64,000 bases of DNA from Cliona cf. orientalis (GCA_963930775.1 OZ005689.1:5022001-5086000), one strand, 5' to 3'. Shown: positions 24,050 through 37,544, counted from the first letter of the stretch. Notes: a model not told the origin generated them from the letters alone. Made by a program: numbers and translations.

Positions 24050-25080
24050 TCATATTATGATTAGGGTGCATAGAAGATGAAATGGGTAATGTGATGGGAG
24101 TATGCATAATATTATGATGAAGTGATCAGTGGGTGGGAATGAGATGCATTTTTGTATGAGAGGGATGAAATGATCAGGACATAATTATAAGTGATTAGGG
24201 TATGTGTATGAGAAGTGAAGTAATAGGGCAGTATATATGAGAGATGAGTGGGGATGAAATGATTAGGACATATGTATAAGAGATGAAGTAATTAGGGTAT
24301 ATACTATACTTTTACCAAAACATGCAAAAATCAAGTGTGCACTGCCAAACAGTGTACTACTATAACTGAATTAGTTGTTCACTGAAGCGCAGCACTTGTG
24401 CATGGATCAAAGGCAAGTTGTGGTCACATATTAAATTAATTAGGTACTCTACAACTCTTATCAGCTGACACTTTTCACTTGACACTTTTCACTTGAGCAT
24501 TGCAAGTTTTAGTAAAAGTACAGTATATGTATGAGAAATGAAGTAATAGGGTAGTACACAATTGTAGTATAATATGATACACAGTAGTGAGATGGGTATG
24601 TGTGTGAGAGATGCGATCGAATGGTTGCATGGGGTATGTGCTTAAGACATGAAATGATTAGGATATATGTATGGTGTATGTGTGTACCAGTGCTTGTGAT
24701 TGGGGTATGTGCATGACAACATGAAGTGATTAAGGTATGTATATAAGGGATAAAGTGACAGGGATTGGAATATGTGAGAGGTGATGTGATTAGGGTATGT
24801 GTAGTTAGGGTATGAGAAATGAAGTAATAGGGCAGTATACGACACACAGTGAGATGGGTATGTGTATGAGAGATGTGAGTGGTTGCATGGGGTATGTGTT
24901 AAAGCTATGAAATGATTATGATATGTGTATATGTATGTGCATACCAGTGCTTGTGTGTGTATGATATTGTGAAGTGATTAAGGTATGTATATGAGAGATA
25001 ATTGGAATATGTGAGAGGTGATGTGATTAGGGTACGCATGGTAATTAAGGGTATGCATGATTAGAGTATGCATGCTTAGG
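24050..25080. repeat. Degenerate minisatellite
   Basis: About 1 kb of imperfect repeats built on GATGAAATGATTAGG and GGTATGTGTATGAGAGATG, with a longer-period duplication (about 24540-24790 resembles 24800-25040). An inverted-repeat insert with ends TACTTTTAC and GTAAAAGTA occupies roughly 24307-24521. The open frames here are repeat artefacts. Confidence 0.75.
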
Positions 25081-26211
25081 TGGCTATACCATGCTCAGAA
25101 GTCTAGTGAGCCTAGTACTGAAAATCAGCAGACACCCACAAGCATGTCTAGTGGGGTAACCACTACTACTGCCACCTGGGTGGTGATGGTGGTTTCACAC
25201 CTAGATGTGTTACCACATAGTGCTGTAACTTGCCTGCATGGGCATGTTTCAGATCTCTGCACAACATGCACCACAAAAACACTCTAGCTCTGCTCCTCTG
25301 ACTCAGTAGATTTCATCTGCACACACCCATGCTTGCTCTCAGATTAACTCTTGCTTGAAATTTGATTCCCACCATGATCCTGCTCATCCATACAAGAGAC
25401 AATTATTTATAGCCCTATGGTCCTCTATACATGTGTGCCCAACTGTCACTGATGACTTACATTCCACTAGTTTGAATATGAGAATAGCATGCTAAGCTAG
25501 CCAAGAGTGCATATTAAGAACTATGCGCTCTTGGTTAGGTATAATGTTGTAGAGAGCTACTTTCAGGGGCATGCATGAACCTATAGCTAGTACATGCATG
25601 TAGGTGTATACTATAACATGTAACAGGTATAAATGCATGTACCATGCGTATACATTTTTATGCTTAGTGTGGTACTAGGTTGTTTCTACAAACATTATTG
25701 CAAACCATTTGTAGCAGCATGGTGGGCCAGTCTGACCTTCAGGACATACTACTGGGATGGTGTATACGCATGCATGAGCTATTAGTAATTGGAAAAGGTA
25801 GGGGTGTATATACTATACTTTCTTAATGAGAGCTCAGCTAGGGATCTAAGCAGGTTGTGTCCCTTGTCCAATTAATACACAGTGCTGTCATACAAATTAA
25901 GGTAAAATAGTGGTATGGGGAAAACTTCCTCAATAGTACCAAAAATGTTTAGCAATGACAATGATCTATGAGTATCAATGTACCACACCAAGTCTGATCT
26001 GTTGTTGATATTAAAATAATTTTCCTATAGGTTTGTGCTGTGGTTGGCACCTTTTTCCAACCACAAGCATGCACAGAAAATTACTAGGACCACTGGCATC
26101 GTTAAAAATAGTTTCCATAGCAAATAATTATTAGCAAAGGTCTATTGTGCAATGTTGGGCATCAGTTGTTCATATGAAATGATTATCCAATTAAAGCCAT
26201 GCAAGGGTTAG

Positions 26212-26315
26212 CCTCGTGCACCAGGCCTACCCTCCATACTACACATTGTCACGCTATACGAAAAATAGTAGTGTGCATAGTATTATTGAGAGTATAGGCC
26301 AGGTACACGAGGCTT
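26212..26315. mobile_element. Foldback element, TAGCCTCGTG family
   Basis: Ends TTAGCCTCGTGCACCAGGCC and the near inverse GGCCAGGTACACGAGGCTTG. No coding capacity. Confidence 0.65.
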
Positions 26316-27042
26316 GCAAGGACCATGGTTTTCAATAAGAGCCGGGACGAGTGATTCCATGCTACAATGTCTTGGAGGGCATAATAGTTAATGTTATGCA
26401 AGCTGGAGTGTAATTATAATAAACAATTACCTACCAATAGAAGTTCCTCTAAATCAGTGAAGTGTAACCAACCCAGGGATAAAGATACTGGTACTGGGAA
26501 CTCAGATCTTATTAATAGTGTCTGATGGATAGCTAAAATAACCTCTTTGTAACAGGACAATGTTTATTTTTATGGGAGTGAGTAGCTTGGAACAGCGCAG
26601 TATGTACGTAGATAACACTATTGAGGAGAGAGAAAGGGAGCTGTATTTGATACTGAATTTGTCTTCTGGGGATGGTAGCTATGTCATATTAATAATTGTG
26701 TCACAAATTACATTCATAGGGGGTGTATGATTACTAGGCATTGGTGAATTGCGCTCAAAATCTGCTATGCTGGCAATGCTAGTAAAACCCTTCATGCTCA
26801 CCACAATGCCTTATAATTAGCAAAGGTACCGCTGCACTGAACAACAAAGGTTGCTGACATGCAGTCAAATATAGAAGGCAATTAGCATATGTATTATTAT
26901 GCTCCAGTACCTTGGGCTCCAATAAGGATTCATGCAGCACACGAGATGAGGAAGGAATGATTGAAGGGAAACCTAAATAAATTATAGAATCTATTATGCT
27001 AGCATATGCCCATGTGCTAATGGAATCTATTATGCCCAAAAT

Positions 27043-27118
27043 TAGCCTCGTCCCCAGGCCTCCACCCATTTCTGCGTGCAACATTGAAGCTGGGTGGAGG
27101 CTTGGGGACGAGGCTATA
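27043..27118. mobile_element. Foldback element, TAGCCTCGTCCCC family
   Basis: A 76 bp hairpin with arms TAGCCTCGTCCCCAGGC and the inverse, and an inner TCCACCCA/TGGGTGGA pair. Same size and layout as the element at 58473-58548. Confidence 0.8.
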
Positions 27119-27704
27119 GCTCAAAATTATGCCAGCATAATTCGCCAATGCCTAATGGTTACAAAATCAAATAGCTAAGCCCAGTATAGCTGCAGGCCAG
27201 CTCAGATGCCTTTAATACTCGTATTACTTTGATGTGGTCACAAACCACACCCTCCCATTACTTTTTCCTTAGGTGAACTCTGAGCCCATCAGTGCACAGT
27301 TAGCTAAAATCCTTACGATGAGGATACCACTTGCAAGGGACGGAAGACCATTAATGACTTCTTGATGGTCTCAATACTCTAGTTAATTAATTCTTGATGG
27401 TTCATCGGCCTATAATTAGATCTAGGGGGTCATATGCCAATTTCACTCTTCCGTGGGGGTGTATCATTCATTAATGGAAAAGCCCAATTAAGGTTTATCT
27501 AGTTGACTGCTTCAATACTCAAGGGTGCGGCAACTAAAAAAAAAAAAAAAATGTTGCAGGGTGTGGTCTGTACGTGCATGTGGTACGCGATAATAGCATT
27601 TTCTTTCTGTATCTGATTCATTGTCAGGTTCTAGAATCGATTCAGAACGTATAACTTAAACACACGATCAGCTAGAGTTCTACCTTTCCGTGGAATACTG
27701 AACG

Positions 27705-30700
27705 ATGCCTAAAGATACAGCAGAGTACCAAACACTTGTGAGAGCCACTGGCAAACTCAAGAAGGCTGTACAGAACAACATTACTCCGCTTTGTGATGAG
27801 TTGGTTTCCAAAGAGCTAATCACACCCGATAACAAAAAATCACTGAGAAATCCTAGCCGTGATATTGGAGAGCGGGCTTCTGACCTTGTGGAACTTATTA
27901 CTGATAAAGTAGAACAAAATCCAGAGAATTATCATGTCCTTATTAAGATATTAAAAGAAGACCCGTCAACCTACAAGGATATTCTAGAAGTACTAGTGTT
28001 GGATATTACTAGTACTGTTCCTCCAAGTACATCGCAGTTTCCAGGTATAATTATATGCTTTAATCTGATTACCATGGAGCTTATGTTATAGATAGATGTA
28101 TGTACATCGCCAGAGGGGTATACTGGTGCACATAGGTTCATTTCTACTCAATTCATGCATCTGTGCGCCCACCCTCTGCATGTGTAGTTTTGTTATTTAT
28201 CTATAGCCTGTCACAGTATGCATGTTTCACTACTAAACTCTGTCACAGCCAGTATAATGTAATAATATGTATGTCATGTATATAATATTATTACTACACA
28301 TAATTATGTAGACTGTCTACATGGAATAGTACCTAAGTTATTGATAGTACTAGCCGCACATATTAGTTAGACACTGAGGACAAGGGATCTAGCTACAGTA
28401 TTTAGCATCCTGATGGCCACGAGCTGTGACACCCGAGCGTAGCAAGGGGTGTTACTAAGGGGACAGAGGGATGCTAAATACTGTGGATCCCATTGGCCAA
28501 CTCAGGTGAGCTAAGTTGTTTAGAGTTTTACAACTGTTGCTATAGTAGCTATTTGCCTTGGAGCTCTCATAATACAGTAAAGTCTGGTTAATAAGTGCAC
28601 ATGCTTATTAAGCGCATATTTTTTGAAAGGGGGCTGGGAATGAGACTATCTTTCACTGCATCCGAGTCTCAACTTGATGCCCAATGCCCTGAGGAGATGC
28701 AAGCCTCACCAATTTTCCAAAGGGAAATAATCAGCTCTACCTCTACATACAAGCAGCTACATTCATAGTACATTCCATTGATTCTATCTGCCTCCAACAG
28801 AGTTTATTGTTGGAAATGGTCATATTTGCCCTGCACATCAGTCCAAAATCGAGTCCAAATCTCAGTCCACAGTCCAGTCCATGAGTCCAGTCCAGAGTCC
28901 ACAGTCCAGGTTTTACACTTACCCACATTAGTCTCGCGCATCACACCCCCCAATCCGAGGTCTGGTGACCGTGCACACAACGAGTTGTTCTGGCGACAGG
29001 ATTTGGTCGCGTCCAATCAGATTCAAGATTTGAATTTATTGCTTGGCAACACTTTACTGGCGGCGCGCGCGCAATACAGTCGGCCCCGCATTGTTTGCGG
29101 TTATCCGTGACGTGTTTTGTAATTATTGCATTCCAACGGAAAAACTAGCTGTATCAATGGTCACCAGACCCTCTTTCTCTTGAGATTGAAGGGTGTGACT
29201 AGCGAGACTAGCTCTACATGGCTAGAACTAATTTACCGACCTATTTTCGGATAGCAAGCAGCTGCACACCCTGCGATGTTCCATGAGACGGATTCGGACT
29301 CTTGACTTCGAAGCAAGTCTTAAAAAGAAGTCGGCTATTTTTCCACGGTTTTTTCCAGCGATATGGCTTCCGATCATACTCTTATGAACTATTTCATTCC
29401 AAGAATCGCTGTGTTCATAACTTGCTAGCTTTGTCATTGAGCGCTCGAACATGCTGGCAGTGGGCGGGGCCAAAATGTCACTCTCTATTAAGCACACATC
29501 ACATCTAATAGGTGCATGTTTCCTTACCACCGAGAGTGATAAGCACATGCACTTATTAACCAGACTTTACGGTACTATATGGATCCTATTGGTCAAAAGT
29601 TACAATTTCACCACACCCCAGGCCCACAAGGCCAGGTAGGCCGAGTGCTGGGTGGGGCTAGCCTCGTGCTTGGATGTGCCAAAGGACGAGGCTCTAGCTA
29701 GGGTGGGGCAAGGTTGCATCAATACGAGTCAGATGGTGCTTAAATCCTTGCGTTCTGTAGATCTGTTTGGCCGTCTCTGGCGAGGCGCTAGTTAAGATTA
29801 GGAGTCTGAAAGTTTAGTATTGGATAGCGATCAACTTTTGACATCTCCTATGTTTGTGAAGGAGCTGACAAAGGGACTACAGCGAATGTGGGAATAATTC
29901 CACGGACGCAATAGTACGCCCACACAGTAAGTCCAAATTTTAGTTAGGTTGTCAGTTTGACATGTTCAAGGAGTGGGCCGATTGTCAGCCAATCTGTGAG
30001 TAGTAATGAAATGGGGACCACACCTATTAGTGTTTGCAAACACCCATAAACACTCAAAGGGTGTTTGGAGCACTCCGTGTATGAGAAAACCCCCAAATTT
30101 GATGAGACGGGTGTAATGTACATAATACCCTTATTTTACTGTGTGCATGTCATGTATATATCACTGCATATATAATAATATGTAGACTGCATGTCTACAT
30201 GGAATAGTACCTATGTTATTACGCTGTTGATAGTATACAGTAATATATATTATAGATGCCACTGTACAAGGCATGCAGACGCAATCATTAAACATGTCCA
30301 GAGAGTAGGCCAATTATCAACTACTGTTCGAGCTAGTGATAATGAAATGGTGACCAGTGTGGGATTTAAGGGAGGCACACAAATTTCAATGGGGTATAAT
30401 TGGCATGCAGATCCCATTAGGCAAGATGGAGCATTGCATTCAAATGTTGATGAAAGCCAGTTATAATGTAAATATGACACATATCTATAGCTACTACAAT
30501 GTCATAATATACATGATAGCCTCACGTCCAGACTTGTTCATACTGCTTACTATATTTCAATTCCCATTCCCAGCATGCATGCTGTCATGCAGATATGTGA
30601 TGCATCAACTAGGTATTATGAGAATAATAATTATAGAACAATACTCCCGCCCTGTGTCATATCTTTGCATTGAGCTAGACACTTTACATGTAGCTGTGAA

Positions 30701-33700
30701 ATAGAGACTTCATGATAATCACAATTATAACCTATATACCAGTGGTAGATGTAGAGTCCTCAGTACTAGTGTTGGCTATGATTATATAATATTATACTCA
30801 TTGTCTAGCCCACTTTAGCCCAAACACATGTACATCAGTATTGCGTTTTCTATGAATCCTTGCATGGGGACACCACCATTATCAGTGCCACCCTATCCCA
30901 AAGGCAGAACTGCAAGGATAGCCTTGAGAACTAGCCTGAAGTGCAAAATGATATTCAAGGAAGGTAGTAAAAGGAAATGTTATAACTAGGTAGACATGGT
31001 CAGTAGGGAATCTTGCTTACTTGGAAAACCCTGGACAGCTATACATAGCCCCTTGCATACAGTTGCTACAGCCTTTCTTGTAGTAATATCCTAAAAAATG
31101 GGCTATTTTCCCAAAATTTGTTACCTGGTCCAATGAGGGAGTGATAATATGGACCTTCTTAGAATATAAAGCATTGAATATCATTAAAATTCATCAAACA
31201 CCTGTTCATCTATGGTATACAACCATGATTAATTTTGCTGATACAGCTTCAAACAATGCAATATCATGCACCATGCTCAGTTCTTTTATGTGTTCAGTGC
31301 AATAGTATGTTAACCTCAATTCCTGATTCATGATCAGGAAAGGAGTGTCCTTTCAGTTTTCAGTTTTGTGGATAGCCAGAGATAAGTGAAATTCATCCAT
31401 TCACAATCAGGATGGGAATATCCTTCAAATTAGCTAATCAGATGAACTGCATGCATTGGGATATTCCGGGATCACCAAATTTTTCTAGCTAATATGGGGA
31501 CAAAACTATAAGCCTGCTTGGCAACCGTTACTTGCAACTGACATCCCAGCACCTGAAGTAGTTACTACTATATATTATCTGGCATTCTAGTACACAGAAT
31601 TATGATAAGCGTGTGATTTATCGGAAGAGATAAGGGGTAGACGTGCATGGGTAAACCAATGGAATCCCAACACATGGATCAGTAAGGTACAAGCCACCAA
31701 TAACAATATTGGCTATAGATGGGGCCAGAATACTACGTGAACTGTAGCTACTAAGTAATCTGCTAAGTCTGAGTGCATGAAGGGTGGTATATTATTATTA
31801 GGAAAGTCTATAGCCTCATCCCGTAAGCCCATCTCAGCCTTCTAATGTAATGTTGCACGATATAAAGAGAAAGGGGGATCAGCAGATCAAATCATGTGAC
31901 CTTTATGTGTGGGTGAGCAATACATAGCAGCTAGCGCAGCATAGCAATCTGTGAGATACATGTAAAACGTACACTGGGTTAGGAGTTATCTGTCCAAGGT
32001 CACCCCCCCCCTTACATGGGCACTCCCACACAAGCCCCAGTCACTTCGTATAGCTATTAGTATTAATTTTATCCTATGTAGGTGTCACTAACCATTCACA
32101 AGTTGATCAAATTGATTTTGCTAACAATGAGCAAGTAGAAGATAAGACTGAAGAAAAGCCATCTTTGCATAAGGAGACGCCCTCCAAGCTGATGGATACA
32201 CCAAAAAGATCTTGTGAGCTATACCAGCAGTACATTACAAGGAGTATGCAACATAAATAGGAGTAGGAGTAGTACAATCAGATTTGATGTCTCAGAATAT
32301 CATTAACACACAACCACTAAAACCATGAAGCCATGAAAGTTGTGTCTGCACTGTTTTATTAGTGTTTTGATAGTAACTAACTGCAGCTGCAGCTATACAG
32401 AATGTAACTCAGTGGTTGCAATTTAAGTACCTTCTAATGATATTCAGGCCCATGTACGAGGGTGGTTGTGATGTCACATCTGGAAAGAGACGTTTGTACT
32501 AATACTGTGTGTGTTGCACACTCCTTGTAATAATATTATACTCCTGGTTATAATACCAAGGGCTTATCATAATATTATCATCCCTGAGGGCACTCTGCCA
32601 CAAATTTAGAAGGCTCAAGCGCTCACGATTGGTCAGAATTGTAGTGCCGTGCACACAAACGAAGGTGGCTGTAGAGATACTTTCTTGAACAAATGACATG
32701 AAGCACCATAAGTTTCGAGGCCACCGAGTCGACAGGCAAAGTCTGTTTTTTGCCAATAGTCTGGTCAAAGACCATATAGCTACTAAAGAAGCAAGCGTAT
32801 GCATGTATAGTAAATATGAGTATTATCCCTACAAATCTTGTTATATATATACAACGAAAAAAATATTTTTCAGATGATCAATTTTCTTATATAGTCCGTG
32901 TCCTAACCTGGAGGGCATAAAAGATGCGCTCTCCTACAAGTTCAGAAGACTCACGATTGGTCAGAATTGTTGTGCCGTGTGCACAAACAAGGTTGCCAAG
33001 GCCTGGGGGCCATAGAGATGCATTCTCGAGCTCGAGCGAGCGGCGCAAGTGCCGCGCGTTTCGACAGGCCTGCTCGGGAGGCCATTGAGCCTCGAACGAA
33101 GCGAGAGGCGATATGTCTGCTCTTTGTCATGGTCTGGTGGTAGATTCGACGTTCGAGCGGAGTGAGAACTTTGCCATTACACAGCGAGTTTGATCAGCTG
33201 CTCTTGGCCTCTAGTGAGGGGTGTGGTCTTCATCTGCGCATGCGCGCAACACTAACTGGCACTCGATTGTACTATAGCATGCTGTTACTAGTGTTCAGTC
33301 ACATTATCCCACATCAAACATACTTGTATCAATGGATACAGATTTAATAATCGAGAATGAAAATCTTGCAGCCTGGTTGAAGCTGCACCAATACCTAAAT
33401 ATTCGTGGTTGAGTACACACAGCTATAGTACAATTAAGTGCAGTGTACATTCAGACAATTACTCATGCACCATTGCAATACAATAGGTGGAAACTATTTG
33501 AAATTCGCTGAGTAAGCAAGCGCATCTACATGTAGGAGGCAAAGTGAACGTGCAAAGCTATTCTAAATTGACTCGGTGGCATTGCTCTTTGATAACCAGG
33601 GACTGTATAATGATATAGTTGTCAATGTAAGAGCGTAGGTGTAGGAATAGGGGGGGCCGGGGGGATATTTCACAGGCCTGACTGAGTCAACTTATGAAAC

Positions 33701-36475
33701 TTCATGAATAAATAGCTAAATAGTATGACTTATTGCTCATTCTATAGCCAAGAAACCTACCGTATTTTCTCGTTATTAAGCGCATGCGCTTATATCTCCA
33801 CAGGAAGAAAACCTGTGCTTAATAACGAAGTGCGCCTAACAGCGAGATGCGCCTAACAAAAAAATAGCTTCATCAAAAATGCATGCGCGTTCGCGGTATC
33901 ATTTAAGGGGCGTGGCCAATCCATCGATCGTTCACGTTGCCCAGGTCGAAATGGCGTTCGTTGCTGGAAGAACCTGAGAATTGACAGTAGCCTTCGTAAT
34001 TTCGACTAACTTGAAAAGGTTGGAGCCCTGGGAAAGCTAGCAAGCGTGCAGATATCGAGGTCAATAGTCACATAATATCAGTATGCGCTTATATGCGAAA
34101 TGTGCCTAATAACGAGTGCTTAGGCCAACAAAATAGCATGCGCTTAATAACGAATATGCGCTTATAAGCGAAATGCGCCTAATAACGAGAAATTACGGTA
34201 TTGCCTCACATGTCACACAGCCGCGTTGATGCGAAAATGGGCGTGGTTCGAAGTAAATGTGGGTGTGGTAAAAAAATCGCACGTGCTTCATGTGCTGCTA
34301 TCTTTTGGCCCCTCCAACCTTATACATGTTCCTACGCCTATGAGTATGTGGTGTGGAGATGTGATGGCACTCCAAGAACAAGCTTCCTATAATCTAAACT
34401 TGTTAGACTCTGTTTACACATGATTGAGAAGCCCTAATGGATCAGGGCTTGTAGGACTTAATGCCTTTGATCAAGTTGCATCTCCCATTGTCCAATAAAA
34501 TACGATCTGATCCAATAAAATACGAGTCTGACTGTATTTTATTGGACAATGCGAGATGCAAGTTGATCAAAGGTCTCTTGGCTTATGCAATGCCATACAT
34601 GTACATGTATACACTATAATATATAGCTAATCAGCATATTATAATCCTTTATATAGCTAGCTGTGGCTATTCATGTACCGGTGTAGGTCAGGTTTTGAAG
34701 GTGTAGTTCAACAATTGCGAATTGTGCTACACAAGCCAGATTGTGATTCTAAATAGCAAGATACACAGCACAACTTAGCACACAACTGTACACACACGGA
34801 TAAAACAGAGAAACTGACTGTGACTAACAAGCGTGTGTTGTACATACGCTTAAGTATAGCAAGCACTGGACAAACCAGATAGAACTCAACGTGACAAACT
34901 GGTTGGAGTGGATAATCAGTACATTACGTAATACTCAATGATAGGTAAGGATTGTTATACACGTGATTGGAAGCGCCTGCTTCCAGGTAAGCACCCACAC
35001 CAGACACTTGCAGCTGAGTAGGTATGGCAAGTGCCCAAGCAATTTCCGTACATCAAGAGATCTTGGCATTGAGGGACGTGTTTGACAAAATACAAGGTTG
35101 TCAATAGTTAGCTTGATCATGCATTTACCCTATTTGCAACAAAGGCTGATTACATTTTAGTGTAAGAAGCTTCGGTAAAGAGTAAATGCCTTATTTCTAA
35201 TTAAAGCATGCTAGCAAGTGGTGATTGAGGTCGAGTTACTATTGTACTCCACCCACCAATTGCTGTACACAGGTTGGTACATGGTAAGCACCCAGTACAC
35301 TTGGTAGGTGCCTAGGGTAACGAAAGTTTGAGAGTTATGATAGAGCACCCACAGGCGCTACAGTAATTGTCAATTCAATGCCTCTAGGTCGATCTTGGAT
35401 GAAGCAAGAGCTCCAGTCACCTGAATGTACAAAATGTGAATTTCCTATCTTAAAAACCAAGATGGATCAGTTGGAACGTGAACATTTGGAGACCAGGCTG
35501 GTTACTGAATCGAGGGATATGATGACCAGATTTGCTTACCTGTTAGCTTCATTTTTTGATATGTTAGAGAAGAATAAGGAAATAACGGTGAAACAAGTGA
35601 TATCAAAGCTTAGGATGTATGGTTCCTTCACACCTATCTTCAAGGGTAACCAAGAGCCATTTCTGCGTGATAGGCTAAAATCCCTCCCTAAAGATCCTGA
35701 TTTTGATGATGTGTCAGAGGTTGTTGTCGAGTACAGCTCATTCTTCAATTTTGACCTTTTCCGCTTCCTAGTTGACCACCATGGTTCTGAGCAACATAAG
35801 CTAAACTTGGCTGAGTATGAAAAAGAATTTGATGAGTACATAAAAAGAAAAATTTTTGAATGTCCATCACAACTGGGAGAAATAAGCGATAGTGAACTAG
35901 AAGGCACACTAGTAGTAAAAGTCGACAAACACTATGACAATTGTTCAGCACATCAGTTGCCACTATTAAAGAAGAAAATATGTGATATTCTTAACATTAC
36001 GTTGATGAAACTTTGCCGTGTTCAATCTGGTTGTCTCTGCTTGACATTTCAAGTCCCACATCATGTGCTTCAAAGTATCCTTCCTCTCTCAAGTGATCAA
36101 GAAGAAATGCTCGTGAAACACCATGTATTGAGCTTGAAAGCTGCAGATTATCTCTTTGAATCTAAGGTGAGATACTATATGTACCACAATATTAGGAAAT
36201 TTTTGCCTGGAGAAAATTTTTGCATACTGATTTAGCCACCTGCTCATATTTTGATCTGGGAATTTTGTCTGAAACTAACAATTACATAGTAGATATGGTG
36301 ATGTTTAAATTTATTCCACCAAAATTAATATCGCAGAGGTAGCTGGATTTTGATGAAAGTTTTGTCCAGTGAACATTTTGGTATACATTCATACTATACG
36401 TAGTATAATACCAGTGTGTATTTATTTTATTAGGAATATCAAGAGCAAAGGTATCAGCAGTCAAAACAAAAGTGA
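27705..36475 (+). CDS. CARD protein with C-terminal helical domain
   Basis: Four exons: 27705-28044, 32082-32243, 35388-36166 and 36434-36475, with phases 1, 1 and 0 matching at every junction, giving 440 residues. Residues about 8-100 are a CARD-like death-fold domain (NNITPLCDELVSKELITPD, RASDLVELI). Residues 115-167 form a charged linker. Residues about 170-425 form an all-helical domain with YSSFFNFDLFRFLVDHHG and KICDILNI stretches, which I recall from multi-domain sponge CARD/Death proteins but cannot name. Splicing at the last GTGAGT instead of reading its TGA would extend the gene, so the 3' end is not certain. Introns 1 (4 kb) and 2 (3.1 kb) are full of mobile elements. Probably a cytosolic signalling adaptor. 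Confidence 0.75.
28376..28560. repeat. Foldback repeat, sister of 9205
   Basis: Carries inverted CAGTATTTAGCATCC and GGATGCTAAATACTG words and the same flanks as the copy at 9.2 kb. Lies in intron 1 of the CARD gene. Confidence 0.65.
28573..29574. mobile_element. Non-autonomous DNA element about 1 kb, with nested element
   Basis: Ends TACAGTAAAGTCTGGTTAAT and the inverse (ATTAACCAGACTTTACGGTA), followed by AAGTGCACATG and its inverse. Inside, 28928-29211 has its own inverted ends (TAGTCTCGCG..., GAGACTA) and an inner GGTCTGGTGACC/GGTCACCAGACC pair, so it is probably a second element nested in the first. The frames within are non-coding. Confidence 0.75.
29575..32081. other. Rest of intron 1, local duplications only
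   Basis: No exon is seen. About 28250-28370 and 30125-30250 are related (TAGACTG..TCTACATGGAATAGTACC), and about 29940-30010 resembles 30290-30355, so the intron grew by internal duplication. A small TAGCCTCGTG foldback lies near 29660-29695. Confidence 0.45.
32500..33260. repeat. Two diverged copies of a dispersed repeat
   Basis: About 32590-32790 and 32900-33200 both carry CACGATTGGTCAGAATTGT..TGCCGTG and TTTCGA..CC stretches. The second is the inverted counterpart of 20340-20810, including ATTTTCTTATATAGTCCGTG and CATCTGCGCATGCGCGC. Confidence 0.65.
33634..34341. mobile_element. Inverted-repeat element disrupted by a nested MITE
   Basis: Outer ends CGTAGGTGTAGGAA and TTCCTACGCCTATG match the uninterrupted, oppositely oriented copy at 59797-60143. 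A 433 bp MITE (33768-34200) with TACCGTATTTTCTCGTTATT ends lies inside, and the other copy shows continuous sequence at that point. So the nested element inserted later, at a TA. Confidence 0.8.
33768..34200. mobile_element. MITE, TACCGTATTTTCTCGTTATTA family
   Basis: Inverted ends with subterminal repeats of GCGCTTA and ATGCGCCTAATAACGA words. Same TACCGTA terminus as the elements at 4103 and 19903. Non-coding. Confidence 0.85.
34464..34573. repeat. Compact foldback
   Basis: Arms of about 41 bases, CCTTTGATCAAGTTGCATCT...ATAAAATAC and the near inverse, with a short loop. Lies in intron 2 of the CARD gene. Confidence 0.8.
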
Positions 36476-36479
36476 GTAA

Positions 36480-37200
36480 TGGTTGGCATAGGCGCATATT
36501 TGTGGAAGGAAAACATGCACCTAACAGAAAGTGTGTACATATTATAAAATAGCTAATAATAATTAAGAGTAAATTTAATAATGACGGGAAGAGAGTATCG
36601 AACATGCTATTATACTCCATATAAGGTGTTTTTGGAAAGTGACATGTAAATGCCAGGAATTCAAAATTTGACCAGTGAGAGTGCTCGATTCAAATGGTAC
36701 GTTGTGGGCGTGGCCTCAATTGCAAGCTAACGCAAGCGCAATTTCGACCGAAAACACGAGCAGATCATAATGTAAAACGAGCATTCATGAAGAATCTAGC
36801 ATATAACTCATGAAAAATGCCTCTATTCTTCATAGTTCAAGAATACTTACCGAAAACATACTATACAAGGTATAGCGTGTTTGACACCCCTCATTATTTA
36901 CTCTTGATCTTACTTATTGTAGTATCCCAGGTAAGCACCCCATATGGCACACCAAACAGCACTTGTATCTATGAACATGTTCCACTGAATGTAGCTACAC
37001 ATTTCAAGTAGCTAGCTCGATCTTGTATATTGGCCCTATTCGCCATCAACAGTTGACTCACAAATTTAGTGTAAAGGTATCTTCTATTCTTGAGTAACTG
37101 CCTTTTGGCTATAGCTAACGGCAATCGAGATTAATTGACGTATTCACAAATTAATATTATGTCGACTCCACCCACTAAGCTTGCACATAGTTTAGCACAT
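36480..37200. other. Intergenic, nothing recognised
   Basis: The open frame at 36817-37011 shows no domain and is probably chance. No repeat boundary is visible here. Confidence 0.35.
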
Positions 37201-37203
37201 AGT

Positions 37204-37544
37204 TAGTCTCGTCCCCAGGCCCCACCCTCGAGGAGGAAAAGGGTCTGGTGACTTCGGGCAATTTTCTTGGTTTGGCTGGCTCTGAGTGCGCGCCTACACG
37301 GGTGAATTTGAATAAATCTTGGATCTGATTGGCCAGTAAGGCTGCGTAGGCGATTCAAATTTGTATAGCGGGCAATGACCATGCTACATTCCTGCGGCTA
37401 GCGAGTCATATGACTGGACTAAAGCTGCGATCTGATTGGGACGTGCAAATTCCTCCGCGGGTCGTCAACTGGACCAAGCTTTTTGCCCAACGTCACCAGA
37501 CCCTTTTTTCCTCCTTTTGAGGGTGGGGTCTGGGGACGAGACTA
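37204..37544. mobile_element. Inverted-repeat element, TAGTCTCGTCCCC ends
   Basis: Ends TAGTCTCGTCCCCAGGCCCC and the inverse, with an inner GGGTCTGGTGAC/GTCACCAGACCC pair. Larger relative of the TAGCCTCGTCCCC foldbacks and of the nested element at 28928. Non-coding. Confidence 0.8.

Larger units (their letters stand above)
25081..27690. other. Intergenic stretch with scattered small foldbacks
   Basis: No supported gene. Small inverted-repeat elements at 26212-26315 and 27043-27118 carry TAGCCTCGT ends. An A-run lies near 27535. The segment 27340-27486 carries inverted TCTTCCGT ends and is the probable repeat shared with the promoter of the RING-NYN gene. Confidence 0.45.

Noticed and set aside
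24509-24847. His/Thr/Ser-rich minus-strand frames
   Set aside because: Read-through of the degenerate minisatellite.
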